From Flavisolibacter longurius (GTDB lineage: Bacteria; Bacteroidota; Bacteroidia; Chitinophagales; Chitinophagaceae), in assembly GCA_013327885.1 (NCBI GenBank), contig JABUMY010000001.1:434001-498000 (forward strand): DNA of 64,000 nt, written 5' to 3'. Below, piece after piece: positions 19,522-29,270 of the stretch. The notes beneath the pieces are model-generated. The model was given only the letters and a program-made list of their open reading frames with translations. It was not told the DNA's origin and did not search any database. Every line of letters starts with the position of its first letter. Within the stretch, counting starts at the first letter, position 1. Position numbers and translations under genes: made by a program.

Positions 19522-20985
19522 ATGAGAAAGCAATTAAAATATATTCTGGTATTGAGCTGTGTTGGGATGTTCTATACATCTTGCCAGCGTGAGAAACTGG
19601 AGCCCCTGCCGGAAACCTTCATTGCCGATGCCACGGCATTTGATACGCCGGACCGGGTGCTGAACACAGTACGTGGTATGTACACGGCCTTGAAAAATGG
19701 CGCACTCTACGGCGGTCGTGTGGTAGTTTACGGCGACATCCGCGGCGAAGATTTTATCAATGAAACTGGTAACCTGGTAACTGGTGCCGACGTATGGAAC
19801 CATAACGCCACCAACTCTTCTGCCAACTCGGTAGAAGCCTTGTGGTCACAAGCTTATTACGTGATCAACAGCAGCAACGTTTTCCTGGAAGGTATGGATG
19901 CAAAAGGTGAAACCGTTGTAGGACAGGCGTTGGCCAAAAACTACAGGGGCGAAGCCCGCTTGATCCGGGCCTTGTCGTACTGGGCCTTGCTGCAGCATTA
20001 TGCACGTCCATACGCCGATGGCAATGGCAGCCGTCCTGGTGTACCCCTTCGCCTGACAGCGATTAAAGGCCCCGGCTCGTCAAAAATTGCCCGTTCAACC
20101 GTAGCTGAAGTGTACACGCAAATACTGGCGGATCTGGATTTTGCCGAGCAAAACCTGCCGCTGAATTACAGCAGTGCCGCACTCAATACCACCCGTGCCC
20201 ACCGCAACACCGCCATTGCGTTAAAGACAAGGGTTTATCTTGGTATGCAGCGCTACGACAAAGTAGTGGAAGAAGCCAACAAGATCGTTCCGCAAGCGGC
20301 GCCATTCACGGCTTCATCCGGTGTTGCCAATGCCCTGCAGTCAGACATTACCACTGTCTTTACCAGCTACACTACTTCTGAATCTGTATTATCCATGCCC
20401 ATGAGCTCAACAGCCGGCGACTTTCCCGGAACACAAAACCAGTTGGGCTATTACTTTTACCAAAACGGCAGTACGCCAGGGTCGGCCGAATATTCGCTCA
20501 ACCAGAATGGGATCATCGGCAATACAGCCTGGGGAGCTAATGACAAAAGGCGCCAGTTTATTTTCCTGAATACAACATCCAACAAGCGCTACCTGTCAAA
20601 ATACAAAACACCAAGCCCTTATACCGATTATGTACCGGTAATGCGCTGGTCGGAAGTATTGCTGAACCTTGCCGAAGGACTGGCCCGCACTACAGCCGGA
20701 AGTGTCAATGCAAGAGCACTGGAACTGGTAAACGCTGTTCGCCAACGGTCTGATGCTGCCGCCACCGTAACGGCAACCACCCAGCAAGAACTGATCGATG
20801 CCATTTTACTGGAAAGAAGGATTGAGTTTATTGGTGAAGGGCTCCGGGCTTTTGATATTACCCGTCTGCTGCAAACGTTTCCTGCCAAAGGTTCTGCGCA
20901 GGCAAAAGGTCCGCAGGATGGTGGTTATATCTGGCCAATTGCTTCCCGCGAACTTTCGCTGAATACCGATATGGTAGATAACTAA
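19522..20985 (+). CDS. SusD/RagB-family surface lipoprotein (pair 3)
   Basis: 487 residues. The lipobox is MFYTSC (Cys21). The SusD core shows GEARLIRALSYWALLQHYA and, near the C-terminus, AILLERRIEFIGEGLRAFDI, the SusD-type ERR.EF.GEG.R..D motif. Partner of SusC 3, followed directly by a terminator. Confidence 0.93.
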   Translation: MRKQLKYILVLSCVGMFYTSCQREKLEPLPETFIADATAFDTPDRVLNTVRGMYTALKNGALYGGRVVVYGDIRGEDFINETGNLVTGADVWNHNATNSSANSVEALWSQAYYVINSSNVFLEGMDAKGETVVGQALAKNYRGEARLIRALSYWALLQHYARPYADGNGSRPGVPLRLTAIKGPGSSKIARSTVAEVYTQILADLDFAEQNLPLNYSSAALNTTRAHRNTAIALKTRVYLGMQRYDKVVEEANKIVPQAAPFTASSGVANALQSDITTVFTSYTTSESVLSMPMSSTAGDFPGTQNQLGYYFYQNGSTPGSAEYSLNQNGIIGNTAWGANDKRRQFIFLNTTSNKRYLSKYKTPSPYTDYVPVMRWSEVLLNLAEGLARTTAGSVNARALELVNAVRQRSDAAATVTATTQQELIDAILLERRIEFIGEGLRAFDITRLLQTFPAKGSAQAKGPQDGGYIWPIASRELSLNTDMVDN

Positions 20986-21005
20986 AAAGCGTTTTGATTA
21001 CACAT

Positions 21006-21042
21006 AAAAAGCTGCCGTAGAACCATACGGCAGCTTTTTTTT
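21006..21042 (+). terminator. Intrinsic terminator after SusD pair 3
   Basis: A 14-bp stem (AAAAAGCTGCCGTA / TACGGCAGCTTTTT) with a 6-base loop and a long T-run, 20 bases after the stop codon. Confidence 0.9.
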
Positions 21043-21112
21043 GCACATCGGTTGTATTGTTAAACAACGGGAACTGATATACCCTTTTTATGCGGTTGTT
21101 TGGTGTGACGTC

Positions 21113-21182
21113 CGCTGAAAGGATGGCCAGGACTGCTTTTCCTGATTGCCTGTTGCAGGTAGCCCACTGCCAATTGGAATTC
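21113..21182. repeat. Dispersed 70-bp repeat, copy 1
   Basis: From CCGCTGAAAGGATGGCC to CCAATTGGAATT this matches 39017-39086 at about 59 of 70 positions without gaps. Read on the minus strand it begins with about four 7-base units of NNNGCAA/NNNGCAG type and continues into a core containing GGAAAAGCAGTCCTGGCC. It lies downstream of the TlpA-like gene, beyond that gene's terminator. Confidence 0.8.
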
Positions 21183-21210
21183 CTGCCTTGTTATTGCAAT
21201 GGCCAGCAAT

Positions 21211-21236
21211 AAAAAAGGCCGCTCCAGGCGGCCTTT
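21211..21236 (-). terminator. Intrinsic terminator of the TlpA-like gene
   Basis: On the minus strand AAAGGCCGC / GCGGCCTTT forms a 9-bp stem followed by a T-run (plus-strand A's at 21211-21216), 21 bases after the stop codon. Confidence 0.8.
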
Positions 21237-21256
21237 CACTATTCGTTTTAACGTTC

Positions 21257-22372
21257 TCATTTCAACACCCTGCTAAGCGTTTGTTCCAGTTCAGGGCCAT
21301 GCAGGTTTTCTGCAACAATATTGCCCTGCGGGTCCACCAGCACATTGTACGGAATGCTTTGCACGCCGTAAAGCGTGGCGGCTTCGTTGTTCCAGAATTT
21401 AAGATCGCTTACATGCGTCCACGTAAGGTTATCCTGCTGAATGGCAGCTAGCCAGGCATCCCTGTTCTGGTCAAGCGACACACCCAGGATGGTGAAATTT
21501 TTATCCTTGAACTGCTGGTAATTCTTTACAATGTTGGGGTTCTCTTTGCGGCAGGGCTGGCACCAGCTTGCCCAGAAATCAACCAGTACATATTTGCCTT
21601 TGAACTGCGAAAGCGAAACCGGTTTGCCGTTCGCATCGGGTTGGGTAAAATCCGCAGCCTTAGAAGAAGGCAGGTTCTTTTTTACATTCTGCAGGGCGGT
21701 ATGCGATGGAAATTTATCCGCAGCTTTTGTTACCAGGTCGGCGATCTCCGTTTTGCTGAAACCTTTCAGGCCAAGGTTGCTGACGGCATTCTGGTAAGAG
21801 CTGATCACATAAAGACTGAGCACCGGGCTTTTGCTGTCCGCTAAGTAATCTTTTGCCAGGTCCTGCAGGCTTTGCGCAGTTGCCTGTACCTGTGCGTAAG
21901 CAGCACCTACCACGCTGTCTGCCGCGCCGGCCTTTTGCAGGCTGTCTACTTTACTACCCTGGGTAAAGACCTGCATGCCCTTTTCGTAGGTGGCTTTGTC
22001 AAATTGCAGCAGCTTTTCGGTAGCTGCAGAATTTTTTACCGTGTAGGGTTGCGTGGTATTATTCAGGTCAGCATCGACCGTTATTTTAGAAGCATCGTTG
22101 ATAAAAAAAGCAAACGGCACCACCTTGTTTTTCAGCCGCAACTGGTAAAGGCTTTCTTCCCTGTTTTTTGTTTTGAGTGAAAACGAGCCATCTGCATTCA
22201 GCGTGGCCGAATCGAGAATGGTGGGACGGGCTTCTGGTGTATTCTCTTCCAGGTACACCATTTCTGCCGTTGCATTTTTTACTGTTCCTGCTACTTCAAA
22301 ACCCGAACCGCCTTCTTTTGAATTGCAGGAAAATATTCCTGCTATGATCATGAGGCCTAGAATTTTTTGCAT
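21257..22372 (-). CDS. TlpA-like thioredoxin lipoprotein with N-terminal DUF4369-type domain
   Basis: 371 residues. The lipobox is GIFSC (Cys16). Residues about 24-110 form the beta-rich DUF4369-type domain (VAGTVKNATAEMVYLEE). A helical linker leads to a thioredoxin/AhpC-TSA domain (about 238-371) with the redox motif WASWCQPC (CQPC at 271-274) and a cis-proline-type SIPYNVLVDP. It is probably a membrane-anchored periplasmic disulfide reductase. It starts 5 bases after the gatB stop, so the two genes form an operon. Confidence 0.88.
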   Translation of the reverse strand: MQKILGLMIIAGIFSCNSKEGGSGFEVAGTVKNATAEMVYLEENTPEARPTILDSATLNADGSFSLKTKNREESLYQLRLKNKVVPFAFFINDASKITVDADLNNTTQPYTVKNSAATEKLLQFDKATYEKGMQVFTQGSKVDSLQKAGAADSVVGAAYAQVQATAQSLQDLAKDYLADSKSPVLSLYVISSYQNAVSNLGLKGFSKTEIADLVTKAADKFPSHTALQNVKKNLPSSKAADFTQPDANGKPVSLSQFKGKYVLVDFWASWCQPCRKENPNIVKNYQQFKDKNFTILGVSLDQNRDAWLAAIQQDNLTWTHVSDLKFWNNEAATLYGVQSIPYNVLVDPQGNIVAENLHGPELEQTLSRVLK

Positions 22373-22377
22373 GTTTT

Positions 22378-23814
22378 TTATTTCAATTTTTCCTGGATTT
22401 TGCGGGTGACTTCTTCGGCGTTGGCCTTGCCTTTCGAAAGTTTCATCACTTCACCCACAAATAAACTCAACAAACCTTTCTTACCCTTTTTATATTCTGT
22501 TATTTTTTGTGCATGTTTGGTTAAAGATGCTTCAATAAAGGCGTCCACTTCGCTGCCCGATTGCAATTGCAGTCCCTCATCGCGAATAAAAGTGTCCACA
22601 TCGGCCTGCGGATGAAGGAGCAGGTGCGGAAATACCTTTTGCGAAGCAATGCCGTAGCTGATCACGCCTTTCTCGATCAGTGCAATTAGGTGAGCCAACG
22701 CCGTTGGTGCCACCGGCAACCCGTCGTTGTTGCTTTCCTCACCGGACAGGGCATTTTTTACCGGACCGATCACCCAGTTAGCAGCTGCTTTGTACTGCGA
22801 GGTTTCGTTGGCCAGGTCGAAAAAGTAGCGGGCCAGTTCGGTGTCCCCGGCCAGCAGGGTGGCATCGTATTCCGGCAATTGATAGTCTGTCAGTAACCTT
22901 TGCCTGATCTCATTTTGTAGCGGCGGCATGACCCGGCGCACCGTTTCTATTTCTTCATCGCTGATCAAAAAAGGCGGCAGGTCGGGTTCGGGAAAATAGC
23001 GGTAGTCGTCTTCGTCTTCCTTGGTGCGAATAACATAAGTAGAGAAGGTTTCATCATCAAAGCCCTTGGTTTGCTGCAGAATGGTTTCGCCACGTTTGTG
23101 CTTTTCTATCAGGCTTGCACTTTCGGCCTCAATGGCTTTTTTAATGTAACGGATCGAATTTAGGTTTTTGATCTCTACCCGGGTTCCCAGCTTTTCCTCA
23201 CCCTTAGGCCTAACCGAAATATTTACATCGCAGCGCAGGCTTCCTTCTTCCATGTTGCCGTCGCACACACCCAGGTGACGAACCAGCTTGCGCAGGGTGG
23301 TTACATACGCAGCGGCTTCGTCGGCGCTGCGCAGGTCGGGCTCTGTTACAATCTCCAGCAGGGGCGTACCGGCGCGGTTAAAATCAAGTTGGGTATAACC
23401 GCTGCTCCCGGTGTGCACACTTTTGCCTGCGTCTTCTTCAATATGAATGCGATTGAGCCGTACTTCTTTTTTTTCTTTTCCCACCGTAATTTCTACAAAA
23501 CCGCCTTTGCAGATAGGGGTTGTATGCTGCGAGATCTGGTAGCCTTTTGGCAGGTCGGGATAAAAATAATTTTTGCGGGCAAAAAAGTTTCGCTGCACGA
23601 TCTGCGAATGGGTGGCCAGGCCCAGCGTAATGGCCAGGCGAATTGCTTCCCTGTTCAGCCGGGGCAGCGTACCGGGATGCGCTAACGAGATGGCACTCAC
23701 CTGCGTGTTGGGTGCCTGCCCAAAATGCGTGGTGTCGCTGCAAAACAATTTTGTTGCTGTTTGTAACTGGGCATGCACTTCCAGGCCAATAACAACTTCG
23801 TACTGATCATTCAT
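22378..23814 (-). CDS. gatB: Aspartyl/glutamyl-tRNA amidotransferase subunit B
   Basis: 478 residues from MNDQYEVVIGLEVHAQL; the 13 extra upstream codons are not conserved in the family. The cradle/kinase domain contains NYFYPDLPKGYQISQ and DFNRAGTPLLEIVTEPD, and the C-terminal third is the YqeY-like tail. GatB activates the misacylated glutamyl or aspartyl residue on tRNA(Gln)/tRNA(Asn) for transamidation with GatA and GatC, which are not in this window. First gene of the gatB-tlpA-like operon and divergent from SusC 4. Confidence 0.95.
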   Translation of the reverse strand: MNDQYEVVIGLEVHAQLQTATKLFCSDTTHFGQAPNTQVSAISLAHPGTLPRLNREAIRLAITLGLATHSQIVQRNFFARKNYFYPDLPKGYQISQHTTPICKGGFVEITVGKEKKEVRLNRIHIEEDAGKSVHTGSSGYTQLDFNRAGTPLLEIVTEPDLRSADEAAAYVTTLRKLVRHLGVCDGNMEEGSLRCDVNISVRPKGEEKLGTRVEIKNLNSIRYIKKAIEAESASLIEKHKRGETILQQTKGFDDETFSTYVIRTKEDEDDYRYFPEPDLPPFLISDEEIETVRRVMPPLQNEIRQRLLTDYQLPEYDATLLAGDTELARYFFDLANETSQYKAAANWVIGPVKNALSGEESNNDGLPVAPTALAHLIALIEKGVISYGIASQKVFPHLLLHPQADVDTFIRDEGLQLQSGSEVDAFIEASLTKHAQKITEYKKGKKGLLSLFVGEVMKLSKGKANAEEVTRKIQEKLK

Positions 23815-23959
23815 AACTGTTTGTAAAAGTAACCCATCCATATTTGACAACATTTTTTACGCACATATATTAATAAAAACTATAGGCGGTTTTCGCTTAC
23901 GCTAAACCGTTAAAAATTGCCGTTTAACGATTTTGTTAATCTTTTTTTATTGTTTCCCC

Positions 23960-23967
23960 TATATTCG
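23960..23967 (+). promoter_or_regulatory. -7 box of SusC pair 4
   Basis: TATATTCG, the same box as upstream of SusC 2 and SusC 3. TTTG at 23932-23935 is 24 bases away, longer than the usual 19-21, so the -33 assignment is weak. The leader to the ATG at 24020 is about 47 bases. Confidence 0.5.
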
Positions 23968-24019
23968 CCAGCTTTAGAATTGACTGTTGGATTTTTTTCA
24001 CTAAACTCTTATTATTTAC

Positions 24020-27000
24020 ATGAGAAAACTGCTAATGCTCATGCTGGGGGTGTTGTGTTTCAGCGCACAACTCCTGGCACAAAACCGAACAATTTCCGGG
24101 CGAATTACCGACGAAAAGGGGCAGCCCTTGTCAGGTGTTTCCATCCAGGTAAAAGGAACCTCAATTGGATCTGTAACCAATGCTGATGGGAATTATTCCA
24201 TTTCCGTTCCTGCAAATGCAAAAACCTTGGTCTTTACTTCTGTAGGTTTGACCGTACAGGAAGTTGACATCAATGGGCAAACCACCATCTCTACGCAGTT
24301 AAAATCAGAAGACAAGGCGATGGAGGATGTTGTGGTTGTAGGTTATCAAACCGTCCGCAAAAGAGACGTGGCTGCGTCTATCTCCCGAATCAGTGCAGCG
24401 GATATTGAAAACCTGCCTATTCCAAATTTTGCGCAAGCAATGCAGGGAAGAGCTGCCGGTGTAATTGTAGCTGCTGCAAATGGGGTACCCGGCGGTTCTC
24501 TTAGCGTAATTATCCGCGGTGTAGGCTCAATTAATGCAGGTACAACGCCTCTTTATGTTGTTGACGGTGTACAGCTCAATACAAACACAGGTTCTATCAA
24601 TACACAAAACAACCCACTCAATTTTCTTAACCCCGACGATATTGAGTCAATCGAGGTGTTAAAGGATGCTGCTGCGGCTTCTATTTACGGTGCAAGAGCA
24701 GGAAATGGTGTGGTACTGGTAACCACCAAAAAGGGTAGAGCCGGTAAAACAAGATTTACTGTAAATGCATTTGGCGGTGAATCGCAACCATTACGCGTAA
24801 TTGATATGCTTAATTCGCAGGAGTGGTACAATTTGCGCTACGAAGCCCTGGCAAACGCAAACCCAACGTCTTCCGCAACGTCTATTCGCAATACTGTGTT
24901 AAGCAATATGGGATTGCCTTCCTCTACGTCGCAGGGCAAACTCGATAGCCTGCCAACCTTCGACTGGCAAAATGCTGCTTTCAGCAGGGGTAAGTTAATG
25001 AATGTCGAAGCATCCATGCAGGGAGGTTCGCAAAACATGAACTACTATTTTTCCGGGTCGTATTCAAAACAATCTGCATTCATGGCACCAACTGATTTTC
25101 AGCGTGCAGCGATCCTTTCTAAAATCAACTACAAGTTTGGCACAAAGGTTAGCTTAGACAATCAGATCAGCTTAAGCACGATCTCTCAAAACGCTCCTTA
25201 CAGTATCGGAAATACCGGATTTGGTAACGCTGCTTATGCGGCCAGCATGATCTTACCAAATAACCCGATCTATAATGAAGACGGAACGTATTATGGTTTA
25301 CCGGGTTCGGGACAAAACATGGTGGGTAGCTTCAATCACAACATTTTGGCTATTGCCGATTATGTAAAATACAGAACCCGCACCAACCAGTTGGTTGGAA
25401 GTGCTGCGCTGACCTATAACCCTACGCAGAATCTTACCCTTCGTACGCTGATCGGATTAGACTACCGCTTGACGCAGGACCACAGATATCAGGATCCGCG
25501 GGTAAACGACGCGTACGCTGTTGGTGGTCGGTTGTCCAATCAAAACGACTGGAATACGAACCTTATTTCAACAACGACAGCCAATTACCGGACAACTCTC
25601 AATAATGTACATAACCTTAATTTATTGGGTGGTGTAGAATTTAGAAGTGACAACAACCAATGGTTTCAGGCAGATGGGCAGGGCTTCCCAACCTATCAGC
25701 TCCGCTATCTCAGTTCTGCAGCAACCGCTTCAAGTGTAAGTGGTGCATGGAACCAGAGTGCCAACTTCTCACAATTTGCCAAGGTGGGTTATACGTTCAC
25801 GAATCGCTATGTATTGGGTTATTCAATACGGCGTGATGGTTCAAGCCGGTTTGGTGCAAACAACAAGTATGCTGTTTTCCAGTCAATTCAGGCGGCATGG
25901 AACATCATCAATGAATCATTCATGTATCAACTTCCTGTTTTCAGTGATCTGAAACTGCGCTACTCATTTGGCCAGGCAGGAAACGATCAAATCGGTAATA
26001 CGCCTTACCAGCAATTGTACGGCGCATCAAGGATTTATGGAAACAGCGGTGCCTTGAACCCGACACAACTTGCCAACCCTGACCTTCGTTGGGAAACCCG
26101 TGAAGAGAACAATATTGGGTTAGATGTTGCTTTTTTCAAGAATAGGATAGCCCTGACCGTTGATGCCTACCGTAAAGTGAACAAGGATCTGCTTTTAAGC
26201 CGTGCGTTATATTCCACCACCGGTTACAGCAGCATCTTGCAAAATCTGGGTGCAATTGAAAACAAAGGTTTAGAGATTTTACTGGAAGGTACTCCGCTGA
26301 ACGGCGCGTTCAGGTGGAAAACTTCTTTCAACATTGCTTTTCAGAAAAACAAGGTGTTGCGTTTGTATGATGGCTTGGAATCACTGCCAACAGATGCGTC
26401 TATCCGCGTAGGTGAGCCCTTAGGTTCATTCTATACATCCGTTTGGGCTGGTGTGAATCCGGCAACCGGACGTGGAATGTGGTACGATAAAGATGGTAGC
26501 ATCACATATAATCCGTTAGCTGCCGACAGGCAGATAATTGGCAATATTTACCCCACGCATTTCGGCGGATGGAACAATACATTTTCATTCAAGGGTTTCT
26601 CACTGGACGCCTTCTTCCAATATGAATATGGTCGTGTACGTCAGGATGGCCAGTACCAGCAAATGATGCGTATGGGGGGTGCTACAGTAAATGCGCCTAA
26701 AGAAGAATATGATGCCCGCTGGACTACACCCGGTCAAATTACCGATGTGCCTCGCCCGTTCAATGGTATGACGGAATTTAACAGTGTAAGCTGGGCTACT
26801 GGTTCACGGTACCTGTTTAAAACGGATTATGTTCGTTTAAAGCAAATCACACTTTCCTATGATCTTGTGCCTTCGGTAGCGAAAAGATACCATCTTGAAA
26901 ATGTGCGCATTTATGTCCAGGGTGTAAATCTTTGGACATACACCAAATGGAATGGCTACGATCCTGAATTTACCGGGGACAATTTTGGGGTGATTCCGCA

Positions 27001-27040
27001 ATCGAAAAATATCACCGCTGGTGTGCAGGTTAAGTTCTAA
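24020..27040 (+). CDS. SusC/RagA-family TonB-dependent outer-membrane transporter (pair 4)
   Basis: 1006 residues. Signal peptide MRKLLMLMLGVLCFSAQLLAQ, regulatory-like domain (SGRITDEKGQPLSGVSIQVK), plug (TPLYVVDGVQLN, SIYGARAGNGVVLVTTKKGR), barrel ending AGVQVKF. It is clearly paralogous to SusC 2: the plug motif YVVDGVQLN, SSAATAS, RDGSSRFGAN and the GNDQIGN turn occur in the same order. SusD 4 follows after 20 bases. Confidence 0.95.
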   Translation: MRKLLMLMLGVLCFSAQLLAQNRTISGRITDEKGQPLSGVSIQVKGTSIGSVTNADGNYSISVPANAKTLVFTSVGLTVQEVDINGQTTISTQLKSEDKAMEDVVVVGYQTVRKRDVAASISRISAADIENLPIPNFAQAMQGRAAGVIVAAANGVPGGSLSVIIRGVGSINAGTTPLYVVDGVQLNTNTGSINTQNNPLNFLNPDDIESIEVLKDAAAASIYGARAGNGVVLVTTKKGRAGKTRFTVNAFGGESQPLRVIDMLNSQEWYNLRYEALANANPTSSATSIRNTVLSNMGLPSSTSQGKLDSLPTFDWQNAAFSRGKLMNVEASMQGGSQNMNYYFSGSYSKQSAFMAPTDFQRAAILSKINYKFGTKVSLDNQISLSTISQNAPYSIGNTGFGNAAYAASMILPNNPIYNEDGTYYGLPGSGQNMVGSFNHNILAIADYVKYRTRTNQLVGSAALTYNPTQNLTLRTLIGLDYRLTQDHRYQDPRVNDAYAVGGRLSNQNDWNTNLISTTTANYRTTLNNVHNLNLLGGVEFRSDNNQWFQADGQGFPTYQLRYLSSAATASSVSGAWNQSANFSQFAKVGYTFTNRYVLGYSIRRDGSSRFGANNKYAVFQSIQAAWNIINESFMYQLPVFSDLKLRYSFGQAGNDQIGNTPYQQLYGASRIYGNSGALNPTQLANPDLRWETREENNIGLDVAFFKNRIALTVDAYRKVNKDLLLSRALYSTTGYSSILQNLGAIENKGLEILLEGTPLNGAFRWKTSFNIAFQKNKVLRLYDGLESLPTDASIRVGEPLGSFYTSVWAGVNPATGRGMWYDKDGSITYNPLAADRQIIGNIYPTHFGGWNNTFSFKGFSLDAFFQYEYGRVRQDGQYQQMMRMGGATVNAPKEEYDARWTTPGQITDVPRPFNGMTEFNSVSWATGSRYLFKTDYVRLKQITLSYDLVPSVAKRYHLENVRIYVQGVNLWTYTKWNGYDPEFTGDNFGVIPQSKNITAGVQVKF

Positions 27041-27060
27041 GGAAAGAAAACCAAACAAAA

Positions 27061-28611
27061 ATGATTAAAATGAAATTGAAAATATTTGCTCTTACTTTTT
27101 TTGCCGGTGCTCTTCTTCAATCCTGTCAAAAGCAGTTGGATATAGCGCCCCGAAATTCTGTAGATGCCGGCACTGTACTCACAAGTAAAGCTGGTGTTGA
27201 AGCTGCATTGAACTCGGTGTATTCTGTATTAAAAAGCGAACGTCTCTATGGCCGCGATATGTTTTCGGTTGCCGAGGCGATGGCTGATAATACATTTTCC
27301 AATGGTCGGTCAAACCGGCTGGTAACAGAAAACAGGAACACATCAGGGGCCAACATGGCGAGCTGGGTTACGTCATATGGTGCAGTGAATGAAATCAATT
27401 TGATACTGGATGTAATTGACAAAATTCCCGACGGAACAGAAGCCGACAAAGCCCGGTGGGAGGGTGAACTTCGTTTTCTGCGGGCTCTGTATTTCTTCGA
27501 TCTAGTGAAGAATTATGCCTATATCCCCACTTATGTAGTGGCTTCACAAGACAAAGGTGGTATTGTTCTCAATTTGAAGGGCTTTAATAAGCCAGACGAT
27601 GCCATTTCGTATAAACCCGGTCGGGCAAGCATAGCTGAAAGCTATGCACAGATTATGGCAGACATTTATACGGCAATTCCCTTATTACCGGCAAATGGCC
27701 GCGGTGGCAGCAATGCCCGTAACTACGGTAGCCGCCATGCATTGTTGGCATTGGGTTCAAGAGTTGCCTTGTATGAAGGCAATTGGTCTCGTGCCGATTC
27801 GTTTGCAACGGCTGCTATTGCTCTTTCTGGTGGCATTGGTAATATGACAAACACCAGCAACTATGTACAAGGATGGAGAGTTGCAGATCATCCGGAAGGT
27901 ATCTTCCAGGTTTGGTTTTCTACACTGAATGAAAACCTCGGCGTCAATACTTCCCTGGCTGCCACCCATACAACACTGGCTGCACCTGGCTCCTTTGCGG
28001 CTGCCCGGCAGGGGCAGGGCGACTTGGTTCCCAATGCATTTCTTCTAACGGAACTTGGTATTAGCGGATTCCCGGCAGGTTTGTCGGCAAGTTCTAACCT
28101 AACAGCCAATCCGCCGGTAAATCCGCCGGCGCTCACGTATAGCAACGACATTCGTAACCGTTTGTTCGAATGGGGTGCCAATGCAGCCGGTCATTATGTA
28201 GAAGTTACAAAGTGGATGGGAAAAAATGGTTCTCCCAACTGGGACAATACCGTGGTATTCCGTTGGCCGGAACTTTATTTGAACAGAGCCGAAGCCCGTT
28301 ATCACCTGAATGACGAAGCCGGTGCCTGGGCCGATTTGAATGTAATTCGTACTGCCCGTTATGTTGGTTTTACAACACCGGTCAGCCAGGATTTTACAGG
28401 CCAGGCCTTGCTGAATGAGATCCTGCGCCAGCGCATGTTGGAGTTTGCCTTTGAAGGACATCGTTTTTATGATTTAAAACGCTATGGCCTTAGCATCGTA
28501 AAAACTAGCCCCGTGGTAAACTTGCCGGCAACTGATTTTAAATTGCTGCCAGCCATTCCGCAACGGGATATCGATGGCAATCCAAACATGCAACAAAACT
28601 TTGGTTATTAA
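27061..28611 (+). CDS. SusD/RagB-family surface lipoprotein (pair 4)
   Basis: 516 residues (513 if the second ATG at 27070 is used). The lipobox is LLQSC. It shows the SusD core (GELRFLRALYFFDLVKNYAYI) and the C-terminal motif ILRQRMLEFAFEGHRFYDLKR. Paralogue of SusD 2, with matching LYGRD, NRSGR/NGRSNR and ASQDKGGI stretches and the same length. Partner of SusC 4. Confidence 0.94.
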   Translation: MIKMKLKIFALTFFAGALLQSCQKQLDIAPRNSVDAGTVLTSKAGVEAALNSVYSVLKSERLYGRDMFSVAEAMADNTFSNGRSNRLVTENRNTSGANMASWVTSYGAVNEINLILDVIDKIPDGTEADKARWEGELRFLRALYFFDLVKNYAYIPTYVVASQDKGGIVLNLKGFNKPDDAISYKPGRASIAESYAQIMADIYTAIPLLPANGRGGSNARNYGSRHALLALGSRVALYEGNWSRADSFATAAIALSGGIGNMTNTSNYVQGWRVADHPEGIFQVWFSTLNENLGVNTSLAATHTTLAAPGSFAAARQGQGDLVPNAFLLTELGISGFPAGLSASSNLTANPPVNPPALTYSNDIRNRLFEWGANAAGHYVEVTKWMGKNGSPNWDNTVVFRWPELYLNRAEARYHLNDEAGAWADLNVIRTARYVGFTTPVSQDFTGQALLNEILRQRMLEFAFEGHRFYDLKRYGLSIVKTSPVVNLPATDFKLLPAIPQRDIDGNPNMQQNFGY

Positions 28612-28631
28612 TTTAAAAAGCGACTGAGCAA

Positions 28632-29219
28632 ATGAAAAAGAATATTCTATATCTCTCCTGCGCAGCTATCCTGATGACTTCTTGTATCAAGCAGATCGAT
28701 AAAACATACACAGGGAAAACGGTTGTTGAAATTGACGCAGCCCCGTTAAACTCCAACTCCGTTGGCGTAAGCTTTCCCATTTTTACAAGGGTGCTTCCAG
28801 AAGCTCGTCCGATTTCAACCTCTGTTGATTCAACGCTTCGTCGTTTTGCGAAGACGGTGAAAGTTCGTTTGAACCTCGTCGGACCCCAGTCGGGCAAAGA
28901 TGAAACCGTTGGTTACAAGATCGTATCATCGCCTATTGCTTCTATCAGTTTCCCTGCTACTATAAGTGGACAGACACCGTCAAGAGCGGCCGGTACGCTG
29001 ACAGTTACCGATGCAGTTGCTGGCACGCACTATACGGCCCTGACCGGAAAGGCAACCATTCCGGCGAACAAGTCTTTTGGCTATATCGAAATCCAGGTTT
29101 TGGATGCCGGTTCTGCTGCAGGCGAAGGTCGTTATCTGGGTATCCGTCTTGATTCTACCGGGTCTTTACTTCCATCTGCAAACTACTTGCAGATCGGTAT
29201 GGTCATCGACCAGCGATAG
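28632..29219 (+). CDS. DUF4843-like surface lipoprotein (triad 4)
   Basis: 195 residues. Lipoprotein signal with Cys18 (LMTSC). It has the same arrangement as the protein at 14574: a KVRLNLVGPQSG segment, then AGTHYTALTGKATIPANKSF and a C-terminal LGIRLDSTG strand. Third gene of a SusC-SusD-DUF4843 operon, 20 bases after SusD 4, ending just before a terminator. Likely accessory surface component; function not established. Confidence 0.75.
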   Translation: MKKNILYLSCAAILMTSCIKQIDKTYTGKTVVEIDAAPLNSNSVGVSFPIFTRVLPEARPISTSVDSTLRRFAKTVKVRLNLVGPQSGKDETVGYKIVSSPIASISFPATISGQTPSRAAGTLTVTDAVAGTHYTALTGKATIPANKSFGYIEIQVLDAGSAAGEGRYLGIRLDSTGSLLPSANYLQIGMVIDQR

Positions 29220-29243
29220 GCAAATTCATAAATTGATCTTCAT

Positions 29244-29270
29244 AAAGGGCCGCCATCAGCGGCCCTTTAT
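29244..29270 (+). terminator. Intrinsic terminator ending triad 4
   Basis: A 10-bp perfect stem AAAGGGCCGC / GCGGCCCTTT with a 5-base loop, 24 bases after the stop. The T-run after it is short. Confidence 0.75.

Noticed and set aside
21060-21260. A 66-codon minus-strand frame across the first 70-bp repeat (ending ISVPVV)
   Set aside because: The corresponding frame of the second repeat copy contains a stop codon, the frame runs through a terminator hairpin, and it overlaps the end of the TlpA-like gene; an RNA or DNA element is more likely than a peptide.
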